From NCBI RefSeq assembly GCF_900103805.1, contig NZ_FNIB01000007.1, positions 1 to 64,000 of the forward strand: 64,000 nucleotides of DNA, read 5' to 3'. This document shows, piece after piece, positions 18,552-27,186 of the stretch. This stretch comes from Cryobacterium flavum (GTDB lineage Bacteria; Actinomycetota; Actinomycetes; Actinomycetales; Microbacteriaceae). Under the pieces are notes generated by a model that was not told the origin of the DNA, ran no database searches, and saw only the letters and a program-made list of their open reading frames with translations. The first letter of the stretch is position 1; the number at the start of each line of letters is the position of its first letter. A program made the position numbers and the translations under genes.

Positions 18552-19571
18552 ATGAAGCGCATCGGATTCCTCTCCTTCGGCCACTACCAACCGGTACCAG
18601 GATCGCAGGCGCGAACGGCGGGCGATGCCCTGTTGCAGACGGTTGACCTGGCCCAGGCTGCCGAGGAGCTCGGAATCGACGGTGCGTATGTGCGCGTGCA
18701 CCACTTCGCCCCGCAGTTCGCATCGCCGTTTCCCCTGCTCGCCGCGATGGCGGCCCGCACCAGCCGGATCGAGCTCGGCACCGGCGTCATCGACATGCGC
18801 TACGAGAACCCGCTGTACATGGCCGAAGAAGCCGCGATCACCGACCTGATCAGCAACGGGCGTCTGCAACTCGGCATCAGCCGCGGTTCACCCGAGACCG
18901 CCTTGCGTGGCTACGAGGCGTTCGGGTATGTTCCGTCCGAGGGCAGCAGCGACGCCGATGACGCTCGTGCGCGCACGGCAATCTTTCGGGCCGCGATCAG
19001 CGGCGCCGGAATGGCGCCGGCCAACCCGCAGATGACCGGGCGCACCGGTCTGCTGGCTATTGCACCGCAGTCGCCCGGGCTCAGCGAGCGCATCTGGTGG
19101 GGCGCCGGAACCCGCAAGACGGCCAAGTGGGTGGGGGAGCAGGGCATGAACCTCATGAGTTCGACCCTGCTCACCGAAGACACCGGCGTGCCGTTCGGAG
19201 ACCTGCAGGCCGAGCAGATCGCTATCTACCGGCAGGCCTGGGCCGACGCCGGGCACGAGGGAACGCCGCGCGTTTCGGTGAGCCGCAGCATCCTGCCGAT
19301 CGTCAGCGATCTGGACCGGGCCTACTTCGGTCGCGAAGCGGAGGCGGGCAGCCACGACCAGGTCGGCCACCTCGACGGCGGCCTGGCCCGTTTCGGTAAG
19401 AGCTACGTCGGGGAGCCATCCGCGATCGTCGATCAGCTCCGAACGGATGCTGCGGTGCACGACGCCGACACCGTGCTCGTGACCATCCCGAACCAGCTCG
19501 GCGTGGACTACAACTCTCACCTGCTCGAGACCATCGTGCAGCAGATCGCACCCGATCTCGGCTGGCGCTGA
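18552..19571 (+). CDS. LLM class flavin-dependent oxidoreductase
   Basis: 339 residues of the luciferase-like monooxygenase fold. Seen: the early GFLSFGHY strand, the AAEELGIDGAYVRVHHFAPQ motif, RIELGTGVIDMRYENPLYMAEEAA and GRLQLGISRGSPE. It likely uses reduced FMN or F420 in the cytoplasm; the substrate is unknown. It stands alone after the GDH terminator. The RBS is weak. Confidence 0.85.
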   Translation: MKRIGFLSFGHYQPVPGSQARTAGDALLQTVDLAQAAEELGIDGAYVRVHHFAPQFASPFPLLAAMAARTSRIELGTGVIDMRYENPLYMAEEAAITDLISNGRLQLGISRGSPETALRGYEAFGYVPSEGSSDADDARARTAIFRAAISGAGMAPANPQMTGRTGLLAIAPQSPGLSERIWWGAGTRKTAKWVGEQGMNLMSSTLLTEDTGVPFGDLQAEQIAIYRQAWADAGHEGTPRVSVSRSILPIVSDLDRAYFGREAEAGSHDQVGHLDGGLARFGKSYVGEPSAIVDQLRTDAAVHDADTVLVTIPNQLGVDYNSHLLETIVQQIAPDLGWR

Positions 19572-19605
19572 CGCAGCTGCGCGCACCGAGGCATCCTGAC
19601 TGCGC

Positions 19606-19830
19606 TCAGGCGTCCCAGCCACGCGTCGGCAGCTGGTCGAGCCAATCTTCAAGTGTCGTCGTGCTAGCCGATCGTGTGGTCGCGTGCAGTGCCGAAACCT
19701 GAGGCGAGAACTGTTGATCGAGATCAATGGCCCCGGTGGCGATCACGGCGATCGGTGGCAGGGCTATCCCGACGGAGGGCGATGCCCCGCCGGAGAAGTC
19801 GCTTATTGGATGTAGAAACGTGTGAAACAT
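19606..19830 (-). CDS. Doubtful small ORF, possibly a gene remnant
   Basis: 74 codons from ATG 19830. The same frame stays open further upstream to about 20075 and reads protein-like there (GIDLGFSELLDHPEQFRKV), but without a start codon I trust. This may be the 3' part of a decayed gene or a short hypothetical. I recognise no domain. A 12-base palindrome GAAGAATTCTTC sits at 19935-19946, inside the open stretch. Confidence 0.3.
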   Translation of the reverse strand: MFHTFLHPISDFSGGASPSVGIALPPIAVIATGAIDLDQQFSPQVSALHATTRSASTTTLEDWLDQLPTRGWDA

Positions 19831-20072
19831 CAGAACCCCTCGCTCGTCGCGGTCGAAACCGCTACCGGGTCCGGGGTAGTACCTCGACACTACGCCCGAA
19901 GCTGATGAAATATCAGCGTTCTGTGTGAACGGCAGAAGAATTCTTCGGCTATGAGAAGCCGATTGTGCTGGAGAGCAGACTGCTGCGGGGTTGTCACCGG
20001 CCGCAACTTTCCTGAACTGCTCCGGGTGGTCAAGGAGCTCACTGAAGCCGAGATCGATTCCAGCCTGAAGGT

Positions 20073-20396
20073 CTAGGGCAGGGAAGCGATGGCAATCGCG
20101 ATGGCCATCCAGAGCGGCATCGCCGCGACCATGAGTGCGAGGCCGACCCACTGCAGGCGAGTGTAGGGCGGGTCGGCGTCGCCGCGCTTGCGGGTGCGCA
20201 CGATGTCGACCACGGACACGACCATGCCTACGAACATCAGTGGAGACACGGTCAACAGGGCGAGAATGTTCAGCGCATCGGTGCGCACGGCCAGCGCTAC
20301 GGCCACGCCGAGGGCGCTGTAGACCACGAAAAGTACCGCGCTGATCCACAGCGAAATGGGAACGCGCCGTGTCGTAGGTGTGAGCGTTGCGTGCAT
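20073..20396 (-). CDS. Small integral membrane protein, hypothetical
   Basis: 107 residues from ATG 20396, which has a good RBS (GGGGG 7 bases away on the minus strand). Three hydrophobic segments: ISLWISAVLFVVYSALGVAVAL, ILALLTVSPLMFVGMVVSVV and WVGLALMVAAMPLWMAIAIAIA. A basic loop (RTRKRGDADPPYTRLQ) separates the last two. There is no recognised family and no obvious operon partner. Confidence 0.7.
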   Translation of the reverse strand: MHATLTPTTRRVPISLWISAVLFVVYSALGVAVALAVRTDALNILALLTVSPLMFVGMVVSVVDIVRTRKRGDADPPYTRLQWVGLALMVAAMPLWMAIAIAIASLP

Positions 20397-20462
20397 GGTG
20401 CGACCCCCGTTGGTATCTACGATTTCTGACAGTAGCACGGGGGTGGCGGCTACGGCGTCGGG

Positions 20463-20735
20463 TCAGCTCAGGCGGCCGAGCTGCGTGAGCTTGGTTCGCA
20501 CCTCGGCGTCGCTCGGCTCGACCATGTGGGTGTCGTCGGGAAACACGATGACGGGAATGTTGGTGCGCCCGCTGATGGCGCGGGCGCGGTCGGCACCGTC
20601 TTCGACGAGCAGCAGGTCCACGTAGTCGTAGTCCACCTCGAGGCGGTCGAGCAGCGACTTGGAACGGCGGCAGTCGCCGCACCACTCCGCCCCGTACATC
20701 GTGATGCGCGGTGCAGGGGCAGTGGTTTCAGTCAT
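20463..20735 (-). CDS. Glutaredoxin/mycoredoxin-like protein
   Basis: 90 residues with the thioredoxin fold of glutaredoxins. The active site WCGDCRRS is at about 18-25, the cis-proline loop is TNIPVIVFPDD, and PSDAEVRTKL follows. Actinobacterial mycoredoxins usually have CGYC; here the pair is CGDC. It probably reduces mycothiol-mixed disulfides in the cytoplasm. Confidence 0.88.
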   Translation of the reverse strand: MTETTAPAPRITMYGAEWCGDCRRSKSLLDRLEVDYDYVDLLLVEDGADRARAISGRTNIPVIVFPDDTHMVEPSDAEVRTKLTQLGRLS

Positions 20736-20784
20736 ACCAGAGAGCTTATGCGGCGCGCCTGTGTGCCGCGGGTGGGCATCCGCT

Positions 20785-21081
20785 TTAGTCGTGCAGGTGG
20801 TCGACCTGCCAGCCGGTGGACTGCTCCAGCAGATCCAGAATATTTTGAGCGGATGCCCGCGCCTCGGCCTGGCTGCGCGCGTCCACTACGTCGATGGTCA
20901 GCGGCAGGCTCTCGCCGAACTTGGGAATCTCCACGTCAATCCGGCCGCCGTCGGGTAGTGCGATGAAGGCGTTCGCTCCGGTCTCCTCCTCAACTTTGGT
21001 GCTGAGGGCGGTCGCGATGGCCCAGAGGGCATCGGGCTTGGTGCGCTGAACCTGGGCAACGATCGTGGCCGTGAAGGTCAT
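20785..21081 (-). CDS. Conserved hypothetical protein, 98 aa
   Basis: Soluble alpha/beta sequence with no recognised domain. It starts MTFTATIVAQVQRTKPDALWAI and has an acidic C-terminus ending HLHD. Codon use matches real genes here. It faces 21144-21434 head to head across 62 bases, so the two share a promoter region. Confidence 0.6.
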   Translation of the reverse strand: MTFTATIVAQVQRTKPDALWAIATALSTKVEEETGANAFIALPDGGRIDVEIPKFGESLPLTIDVVDARSQAEARASAQNILDLLEQSTGWQVDHLHD

Positions 21082-21143
21082 GGGTCTCCGAACTTGAGGG
21101 GAAGAGGACTCGTACAGTAAAGCAGTACCCGTACCCTGAAACC

Positions 21144-21434
21144 ATGCCTTCTTATCGCGTGACCATGAGTATCGAATCCCTGCACCCGGGAACCGCGCCC
21201 GCTTCGGTCGTGCCCCGAGCCGCGGCGGCGGCCGCGGAATTCACCACGGTGGAGGCTTCTGATCTCACTATCGTCGCGGGAGCCGCCCGGGTCATCGTGC
21301 GTTTCACAGCGGATGACGCGGCGTCGGCTCTCCAGATCGGCGCCCACGTGGTGGCCGACCTGCGCGTCGTGGCCGAGCTGCGAGCATCCCTGGTCACCGA
21401 ACGGGTAAAGGGGACCTGGGTGCCGGTGCGTTAA
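21144..21434 (+). CDS. Conserved hypothetical protein, 96 aa
   Basis: Begins MPSYRVTMSIESLHPGTAP; beta-rich with the strand/helix pattern VARVIVRFTADDAASALQIGAHVVADL. It has no known domain and could be a small ferredoxin-like (ACT-type) fold; this is a guess from pattern only. A strong terminator follows. Confidence 0.65.
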   Translation: MPSYRVTMSIESLHPGTAPASVVPRAAAAAAEFTTVEASDLTIVAGAARVIVRFTADDAASALQIGAHVVADLRVVAELRASLVTERVKGTWVPVR

Positions 21435-21442
21435 CGACCACA

Positions 21443-21473
21443 GCGCGGGTGACCAGAGTCACCCGCGCCTTTT
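21443..21473 (+). terminator. Rho-independent terminator
   Basis: GCGCGGGTGAC (21443-21453), loop CAGA, GTCACCCGCGC (21458-21468), then CTTTTTG: a perfect 11-bp stem with a U-run on the plus strand. It ends the 21144-21434 gene and separates it from the convergent ice-binding gene. Confidence 0.92.
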
Positions 21474-21480
21474 TGCTGCG

Positions 21481-22257
21481 TTACTCGACGGGCGCGGTGA
21501 CCGTGTTGCTCTGCAGGGTGACGGCCGTCTGGGCCAGGAGACGGCCGTTGATGGTCGCTCCGGTCTTCATGGCGATCATCGTGTGGCTGAGAATGGTGCC
21601 TTCGAAGTGCGCGGTCGTGCCGATCGCGACGGAACCGGCAACCTGCCAGAACACGTTCTTCGCCTGAACATCGCCGGCCAGAATCACGCTCTGGGCGGAG
21701 GCCTGTTCCAGGTCCTTGGAGATCTGAAAGATGAAGACGTCATCGGAAGTACCGGTGAGGGTGACGTCGGTGGAGATGTTCACGTCGGTGCCCCACTTGT
21801 AGAGGCCCTGGGTGAGGGTGAGGCCGCCGATTTCGCCGGCGCCCAGGTTGATGTAGTCGGGAGTGGTGCGCCCGGCAGCATCGGTGTACGCGATCTCGAG
21901 GTCGCTGACGGCAGCGGTGAGATAGGTGTCGTCGGTCACCTTGCAGGAGGGGCCCTCGGCGTCGACGCTGTAGATGGTTCCGTTGGTCACCTCGGGGCAG
22001 GTGAGGTGAATTGCCGCGCCGGTGATGGGGCTCGCGCCCACATTGCCGCTGACTGACGAGGCGTAGACATCCGTGATGCCCGCCTTCGACAGCACGGCGA
22101 ACGTGCCGGCCTCGCCGAGGTCGACCGCTGCGCGCGGGGTGGTCTCGGCGGCGACGGCTCCGCCGACTCCGATGCTGCCGGCTCCAAGGATGCCGACGAC
22201 CACAAGGGCGCCGAGAAGTCGCTTGCGCGACGGTGAAAGCTGTGTGAACGTACTCAT
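21481..22257 (-). CDS. Secreted DUF3494 ice-binding protein
   Basis: 258 residues from ATG 22257, which has RBS GGAGAGG. The signal peptide (KRLLGALVVVGILGAG ... AVAAE) directs export. The mature part is one ice-binding-like (DUF3494) domain: LGEAGTFAVLSKAGITDV, SSVSGNVGASPITGAAI, GGLTLTQGLYKWG, DDVFIFQISKDLEQAS, NVFWQVAGSVAIGTTAHFEGTILS and GATINGRLLAQTAVTL. The fold is a beta-helix that adsorbs to ice outside the cell, inhibiting recrystallisation. No LPXTG anchor is seen, so it is probably released. It is a strong pointer to a cold habitat. Confidence 0.95.
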   Translation of the reverse strand: MSTFTQLSPSRKRLLGALVVVGILGAGSIGVGGAVAAETTPRAAVDLGEAGTFAVLSKAGITDVYASSVSGNVGASPITGAAIHLTCPEVTNGTIYSVDAEGPSCKVTDDTYLTAAVSDLEIAYTDAAGRTTPDYINLGAGEIGGLTLTQGLYKWGTDVNISTDVTLTGTSDDVFIFQISKDLEQASAQSVILAGDVQAKNVFWQVAGSVAIGTTAHFEGTILSHTMIAMKTGATINGRLLAQTAVTLQSNTVTAPVE

Positions 22258-22276
22258 GGTGTTTTCCCTCTCCAAA

Positions 22277-22441
22277 GACCCGCACGATGCGGGTCGGGGC
22301 AGGGCCACGCGCGGGCGTGGTCGCCGATGCTGCACATCGGGTTCTCCCGTTGACCGGGCTCGCGAGCAGGTAGCGCCCCCAAGCCTCACCAGTCGTGCCC
22401 TCCGGGCGCAATCCGCACGTTTGTTCGTGCGCCCCCACGAC
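22277..22441 (-). promoter_or_regulatory. Highly structured 5' leader of the ice-binding gene
   Basis: Successive perfect inverted repeats fill the leader: 22392-22397/22436-22441 enclosing 22404-22410/22428-22434; a competing hairpin 22414-22419/22426-22431; 22346-22349/22355-22358; 22324-22329/22335-22340; 22305-22310/22315-22320; and an 8-bp stem 22277-22284/22288-22295 next to the RBS, followed by UUU. The nested and competing stems resemble a regulatory leader or RNA thermosensor. I match no riboswitch family. Confidence 0.5.
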
Positions 22442-22508
22442 AATGGTTCCAACGAATAGAATCTGTCTAGCCCCAGACTAGGGGCATTTGCGGCAATTCG
22501 GGGGCCAG

Positions 22509-23108
22509 TTAGACGACGGGGTCCATCGAACTCAGGTGGCAGGCGTCGTTCCACATCTGCAGTACTCGGTTCTCGCGCTCCCAGCCGAGGGTGGACACAG
22601 TTGCGGTGCCGAGGCTCAGGCTCTTGCCGGCGGCCGCTGGCAGGCCCATCCAGCGTGCGGTCATGATGCGCAAAAAATGTCCGTGGGCGAAGACGGCCAC
22701 CCGGCCCTCGGCGGCGAGGCACAATTTGATGGCGAGATCGGCGCGAGCGCCCACCTCGTCAACGGATTCGCCCCCCGCAATTGGGTTGCCCCACACGGTC
22801 CAGCCGGGAATCTCCGAGCGGATGTCCGCGGTGCGGCGACCCTCATAGACCCCGTAATCCCACTCCAGCACGTCGTCGCTTGCCACTCCCTGCCCGCCGT
22901 AGCCGGCCCGTTCCATGGTCTCCCAGGCGCGCACCAGCGGGCTCGAGTAGACCCGATCGAAGTGTTCCCCGTCGAGCATCTCGCCGAGGGCATCCGCTTG
23001 TTGGCGGCCAAAGTCGGTCAGCGGAACGTCGGTGCGCCCGGTGTGCTGACCCGAGATGCTCCACTCGGTCTGTCCGTGGCGGATGAGAACGATGTCGTTC
23101 TGGGTCAT
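22509..23108 (-). CDS. Histidine phosphatase family protein
   Basis: 199 residues of the phosphoglycerate-mutase-like superfamily. The phosphorylated His lies in LIRHGQTEWS (about 8-17), the Arg pocket in YSSPLVRAWETME, the Glu in EWDYGVYEG and the second His in VAVFAHGHFLRIM. It is a cytoplasmic phosphatase; related actinobacterial members act on phosphosugars or acid phosphate esters. Substrate unknown. Confidence 0.92.
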   Translation of the reverse strand: MTQNDIVLIRHGQTEWSISGQHTGRTDVPLTDFGRQQADALGEMLDGEHFDRVYSSPLVRAWETMERAGYGGQGVASDDVLEWDYGVYEGRRTADIRSEIPGWTVWGNPIAGGESVDEVGARADLAIKLCLAAEGRVAVFAHGHFLRIMTARWMGLPAAAGKSLSLGTATVSTLGWERENRVLQMWNDACHLSSMDPVV

Positions 23109-23269
23109 GCGGCTCCCTCACTGTGCCACCGGAACGCGGCGGCCCGACAAGTCTACGTTTCGTGCGTCGGGGTAGCCCCGACCGGGGAGTAGACGACCGG
23201 ACTGCTACGTTTATATGGTCAGTGCAGACGCCCTGAGCCACAATGCTGTAACAACTCAGGGGGACCTTC

Positions 23270-24637
23270 GTGTCAACTGCCACTGAAAAACGCGCCACCG
23301 GCCCGGCCGCCGCGTTCATGCGCCCGATCAACTCGCTCGTCGAACGGTTCATTCCGAGCGCCCTCGTGTTCGTGATCGCGCTGACCGTGATCGTGGCCGT
23401 TCTCGCCCTGCTCCTCACCGATTCCGGCCCGATCGACGTCGTGCGCAGCTGGGGTGACGGCCTGGCCGGGCTGCTCGCCTTCATGACACAGATGGCGCTC
23501 GTGCTGCTGCTCGGGCACATTCTGGCCAACACGACTCCGGTGCACCGGTTGCTGGTGCGGCTCGGTGGTGTGCCGCGAACGGCTCTGCAGGCCTACATCT
23601 TCGTGTTCACCGTCGCCGCGGTGGCCTGCCTTATCACCTGGGGCCTCGGCCTCGTGGTCGGCGGGTTGCTGGCCAAGGAGGTGGCCTTTCAATTGCGGGC
23701 CAAGGGTGTACCGGTGCACTTTCCCCTGCTGGTCGCCGCGGGATACTCGGGCTTTGTCGTCTGGCATATGGGCTATTCCGGTTCGGGCCCGCTCACCGCG
23801 GCCACCGAGGGCTCCTTTCTGGCCGAGCAGCTCGGCCGCACGATCTCGCTGGCCGACACCACATTCTCCGCGTGGAATATCACGGCGGCTATCGCGACGA
23901 TCGTGGTTGTGGGCCTCGCCCTGGCGCTGGTCGCCCCGCGCCGGGGTGTCCCGGTCTTCGTGCTCGAGGTTGATGCACGAGAGAAGCAGGTCGCGCAGGA
24001 AAGTGTCGTGACGCCCGCTGACCGACTGGATGCCAGTCGCATCCTGACCCTGATCGTGGGTCTCGCTCTGGTGGCGTACCTCGTCATCCACTTCGTCGAA
24101 GGGGGAACACTCACCCTCGACATCGTGAACTGGTCGTTCCTCGCGCTCATCTTTCTGCTCGTGCGCAACCCGTTCGAACTCATCCGGCTCACCAAGGACG
24201 CCGCGTCGAACGTCGGCGACATTCTGCTGCAGTTTCCGCTTTACGCGGGCATCCTCGGCATGATGGTCGGCTCGGGACTGATCGGCGTCTTCTCCGACTT
24301 CTTCGTGAACGTGTCGACCCCGGCAACCTTCGGCGTCATGGCGCTGCTCGCGGCCGGGCTGGTCAACTTCTTCGTACCCTCCGGCGGCGGCCAGTTCGCG
24401 GTGCAGGGCCCGATCATGCTTGACGCGGCCGAGCGCCTCGGCGTCGACCCGTCGGTGGCTATCATGGCCGTCTCCTACGGTGACCAGTGGACCAACATGA
24501 TCCAGCCGTTCTGGGCGCTGCCGTTGCTGGCGATTGCCGGGCTGAAGATGCGCGACATTCTCGGCTACACGACGATCACCTTTCTGGCGGCAGGTCTGGT
24601 CTTCATCGCGACCATGTTCATCGTCGGCGCCGGCTAG
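23270..24637 (+). CDS. AtoE-type short-chain fatty acid transporter
   Basis: 455 residues from GTG 23270 with RBS CAGGGGGA. About ten to twelve hydrophobic helices; YSGFVVWHMGYSGSGPLTAAT, FFVPSGGGQFAVQGP and YGDQWTNMIQPFWALPLLAIAGL are typical of the AtoE (short-chain fatty acid, DUF401/YfcC-related) family. It likely moves short-chain carboxylates or a related anion. A 7-bp hairpin GTCGGGG-TAG-CCCCGAC precedes it at 23166-23182. Confidence 0.9.
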   Translation: MSTATEKRATGPAAAFMRPINSLVERFIPSALVFVIALTVIVAVLALLLTDSGPIDVVRSWGDGLAGLLAFMTQMALVLLLGHILANTTPVHRLLVRLGGVPRTALQAYIFVFTVAAVACLITWGLGLVVGGLLAKEVAFQLRAKGVPVHFPLLVAAGYSGFVVWHMGYSGSGPLTAATEGSFLAEQLGRTISLADTTFSAWNITAAIATIVVVGLALALVAPRRGVPVFVLEVDAREKQVAQESVVTPADRLDASRILTLIVGLALVAYLVIHFVEGGTLTLDIVNWSFLALIFLLVRNPFELIRLTKDAASNVGDILLQFPLYAGILGMMVGSGLIGVFSDFFVNVSTPATFGVMALLAAGLVNFFVPSGGGQFAVQGPIMLDAAERLGVDPSVAIMAVSYGDQWTNMIQPFWALPLLAIAGLKMRDILGYTTITFLAAGLVFIATMFIVGAG

Positions 24638-24765
24638 CCCCTGACGGGGGTCGACCGCAGGCTGGATGCCACCTGCGCATGTGCCAACAGACCCCGGATG
24701 TTCAATTTCGACCGCGGCGAGAGTCGTAGGCTTGAGGCATAGCCATCAAGTCTGAGACGGGTGCC

Positions 24766-25527
24766 ATGAGGGTCATTAGTTACAACCTCCGCAAGAATCG
24801 TGCCAGCGGCGAACTCGTCGCCCTGGCCGAGCGTTACAGTCCCAACATCCTCTGCCTGCAGGAATGCAACACCATCGATCTGCCGGCCGAGGTCGGGCAT
24901 CTGCACCTGGCGGATTCGACCCACCGCAACCGGCTCGGCCTGGCCATCTACTACAACCGGGACCGCTTCACGGCGATCAAGACGCAGACCTTTGCGCTCA
25001 AGAAGTCGCTGCACGACCGCGTCGCCGCGCCCGCGCACGAGCGCCTGATCGCCACCCGCCTCATCGACAATGTGGCGCAGCGTGAACTCGTCGTCGCCTC
25101 CTTTCACGCGGCTCCTCTCACCGCGCTCAACTCCCTGCGCCGCAACCAGATCCGCACCGCGCACGAAGAACTGAGCATCCTCGGCCCCGGCCTGCCGACC
25201 CTCATGGTCGGCGACTACAACTACCCGATCTTCCAGGGCAAACTCGGCAACAAGGTGAACCAATCCGGCTACGACCTCACGCTCAGCGACACGCGCACCT
25301 ACACCCGCTACAAGTTCTTTCGCGGGCATTTCGATCTGGCCACGTCGATGGGGCTGACCATCGCCAACGTCGAGACCCTCCCGCAGGGTACCTCGGACCA
25401 CATGCCCATTCTGGTGACGGCCACCTATCCCGACGAGCAAATGATGCAAACGGATGCCGCGCATCACCTCGCGTATCCGGCCGCCTCCGAATCGGTGTCG
25501 GTCGAGGGCGTCGACTTCACGATCTAG
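24766..25527 (+). CDS. Endonuclease/exonuclease/phosphatase family protein
   Basis: 253 residues with the EEP fold: ISYNLRKN, the catalytic Glu in CLQECN, the Asp/Asn pair in MVGDYNYP and the final GTSDHMPILV. It could be a nuclease or a phosphodiesterase; no signal peptide or membrane anchor is seen, so it is cytoplasmic. It stands alone between AtoE and the convergent TSUP gene. Confidence 0.88.
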   Translation: MRVISYNLRKNRASGELVALAERYSPNILCLQECNTIDLPAEVGHLHLADSTHRNRLGLAIYYNRDRFTAIKTQTFALKKSLHDRVAAPAHERLIATRLIDNVAQRELVVASFHAAPLTALNSLRRNQIRTAHEELSILGPGLPTLMVGDYNYPIFQGKLGNKVNQSGYDLTLSDTRTYTRYKFFRGHFDLATSMGLTIANVETLPQGTSDHMPILVTATYPDEQMMQTDAAHHLAYPAASESVSVEGVDFTI

Positions 25528-25533
25528 GTCGGG

Positions 25534-26277
25534 TCAGGCGAGCAGCTCGAGCACTCCGCGCACGATGGTCGCGCACGACCCGAGATAGGCCACGATGACG
25601 AGCAGGCGTCGGGCCACGTGCGGCTCGATCACCGTGGTCAGCCGGTCGCCGACGATAAGCCCGACAATGCAGGCGCACGCGATCAGCACCCAGACCAGCA
25701 CGGGCAGGTGCGGCAGATCGGCCGATCCCAGGGCGAACTTTGACGCCAGGGACACCAGCCCGATCGTGAGAAAATACGGCTGCATGGTCGCGGCGAATGA
25801 CCGTTGCGGCCACCCCGTGGCGATGGCATAAATGCTCACCGCCGGGCCGCCGACCCCGGCAGTGGTGTTCATAAACCCGCTGGCCATCCCGGCTATCACG
25901 CGAAAACCGGTTCGGTCGGGCAGAACGACGCGGCCCAGATTGACCGAGATGGTCAGGCCGGCGATCACGAGTACGCCGATCGAAATTTCGAGCCAGGCCG
26001 CCGGCACGAACTGCAGCACGTAGGAGCCCGGCACGATGCCGATGACAGCGCAGATCGCCAGAATGCCGTAGCGCCGCCAGACCACCTGCCGAAACACGCG
26101 CAGCAAAATGATGCTCGCGGTGAGCGCTCCGCACACGTTGACTACGATGACGCCATCGACCGGCCCAAGCAGCAGCACCAGAAACGGGGCTGCGACGAGG
26201 GCGAACCCCATGCCGGTGATGCGCTGCATGCTCGAGCCGACCAGAACGGCCGCAATCACCAGAACGGTCGTCCCCAC
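25534..26277 (-). CDS. Sulfite exporter TauE/SafE (TSUP) family protein
   Basis: 247 residues, seven to eight hydrophobic helices and the two repeated TSUP halves: GFALVAAPFLVLLLGPVDGVIVVN in the first, VIAGMASGFMNTTAGVGGPAVSIYAI in the second. Members export sulfite, sulfonates or organic anions. Its stop lies 6 bases past the EEP gene stop in convergent orientation. Confidence 0.92.
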   Translation of the reverse strand: MGTTVLVIAAVLVGSSMQRITGMGFALVAAPFLVLLLGPVDGVIVVNVCGALTASIILLRVFRQVVWRRYGILAICAVIGIVPGSYVLQFVPAAWLEISIGVLVIAGLTISVNLGRVVLPDRTGFRVIAGMASGFMNTTAGVGGPAVSIYAIATGWPQRSFAATMQPYFLTIGLVSLASKFALGSADLPHLPVLVWVLIACACIVGLIVGDRLTTVIEPHVARRLLVIVAYLGSCATIVRGVLELLA

Positions 26278-26407
26278 GGTACGGTCTCCCAGCTTGATTA
26301 TTTGCTATCCACGATACCCGCCCGTATCCCCGCCGAATGGCGTGGCCATTGATGCGTGGCCTACCGTTGAGGAACGGCACTCAGCCGCCACGACGAAAGG
26401 ACAGCGG

Positions 26408-27082
26408 ATGCCCGACCCCGGTACCGAGAACGTTTTGCAGGGGCGCACCTTCGATGCCGTGCTCTTCGACATGGACGGCACCCTCATCGATTCCACACCC
26501 GCGGTCAACCGCTCGTGGGCACTGTGGGCCGAAGAATGGGGAGTGGCCAAGGACGAGACGTCCCACGGACGCCCGGCCCGCGACATCATCGAGGAACTCG
26601 TGCCGGCTGAACGTGTCGACGAAGCGATCGCGCGTATTCTCGAGCTCGAAACCGCCGACACCAACGACATCACCGTGCTGCCCGGCGCCGCCGCGCTCAT
26701 GAACAGCCTGCCGGAGAGTCGACGGGCCATTGTCACGTCCTGCGCGCGGCCACTGGCGGTCGCGCGGCTGGGGGCATCCGCTTTGGTGGCACCGAAGGTG
26801 ATCGTGACCATCGATGACACCCCCCGTGGCAAACCCTTTCCGGAGCCGTTTCTCGAGGGAGCCGCGCGGCTCGGAGTCGACCCGCGACGCTGCCTGGTGA
26901 TCGAGGATGCGCCCGCCGGATTGCAGGCCGGCCGAGCCGCCGGCTGCACCACGATCGGCGTCGCCGGAACCTATGCTGCCGCCGAGCTTGACGCCGATCT
27001 CATTGTTCCCGGGCTCGACCACCTGCACATCGAGGTCGCGGCTGGCGGACTGATTCTTCGTCTCGTGTCGCCGAATAGCTAA
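26408..27082 (+). CDS. HAD family phosphatase (sugar phosphatase-like)
   Basis: 224 residues from ATG 26408. Motif I is FDMDGTLIDS, motif II IVTSC, motif III the Lys in TPRGKPFPEP and motif IV VIEDAPAG. The helical cap is of the GPP/beta-phosphoglucomutase type. Members hydrolyse phosphosugars such as glycerol-3-phosphate or 2-deoxyglucose-6-phosphate. Upstream in-frame ATGs lie in the TSUP promoter region. Confidence 0.92.
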   Translation: MPDPGTENVLQGRTFDAVLFDMDGTLIDSTPAVNRSWALWAEEWGVAKDETSHGRPARDIIEELVPAERVDEAIARILELETADTNDITVLPGAAALMNSLPESRRAIVTSCARPLAVARLGASALVAPKVIVTIDDTPRGKPFPEPFLEGAARLGVDPRRCLVIEDAPAGLQAGRAAGCTTIGVAGTYAAAELDADLIVPGLDHLHIEVAAGGLILRLVSPNS

Positions 27083-27186
27083 GAACGGTCACCGTCGCCA
27101 CCCAAATGAACGTAACGTTGATAGGCGGTATGCGCGTTCGGCTTTTCCGAGTGGCGCGAGTACGCGAAACGAAAGGTTCTTCCCTC

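Noticed and set aside
27106..27186. ATG start of the DarT-like gene at 27106
   Set aside because: No RBS before it and the extra 27 residues have no protein-like pattern. TTG 27187 has an AAAGG at proper spacing and directly begins the Cys/His knuckle.
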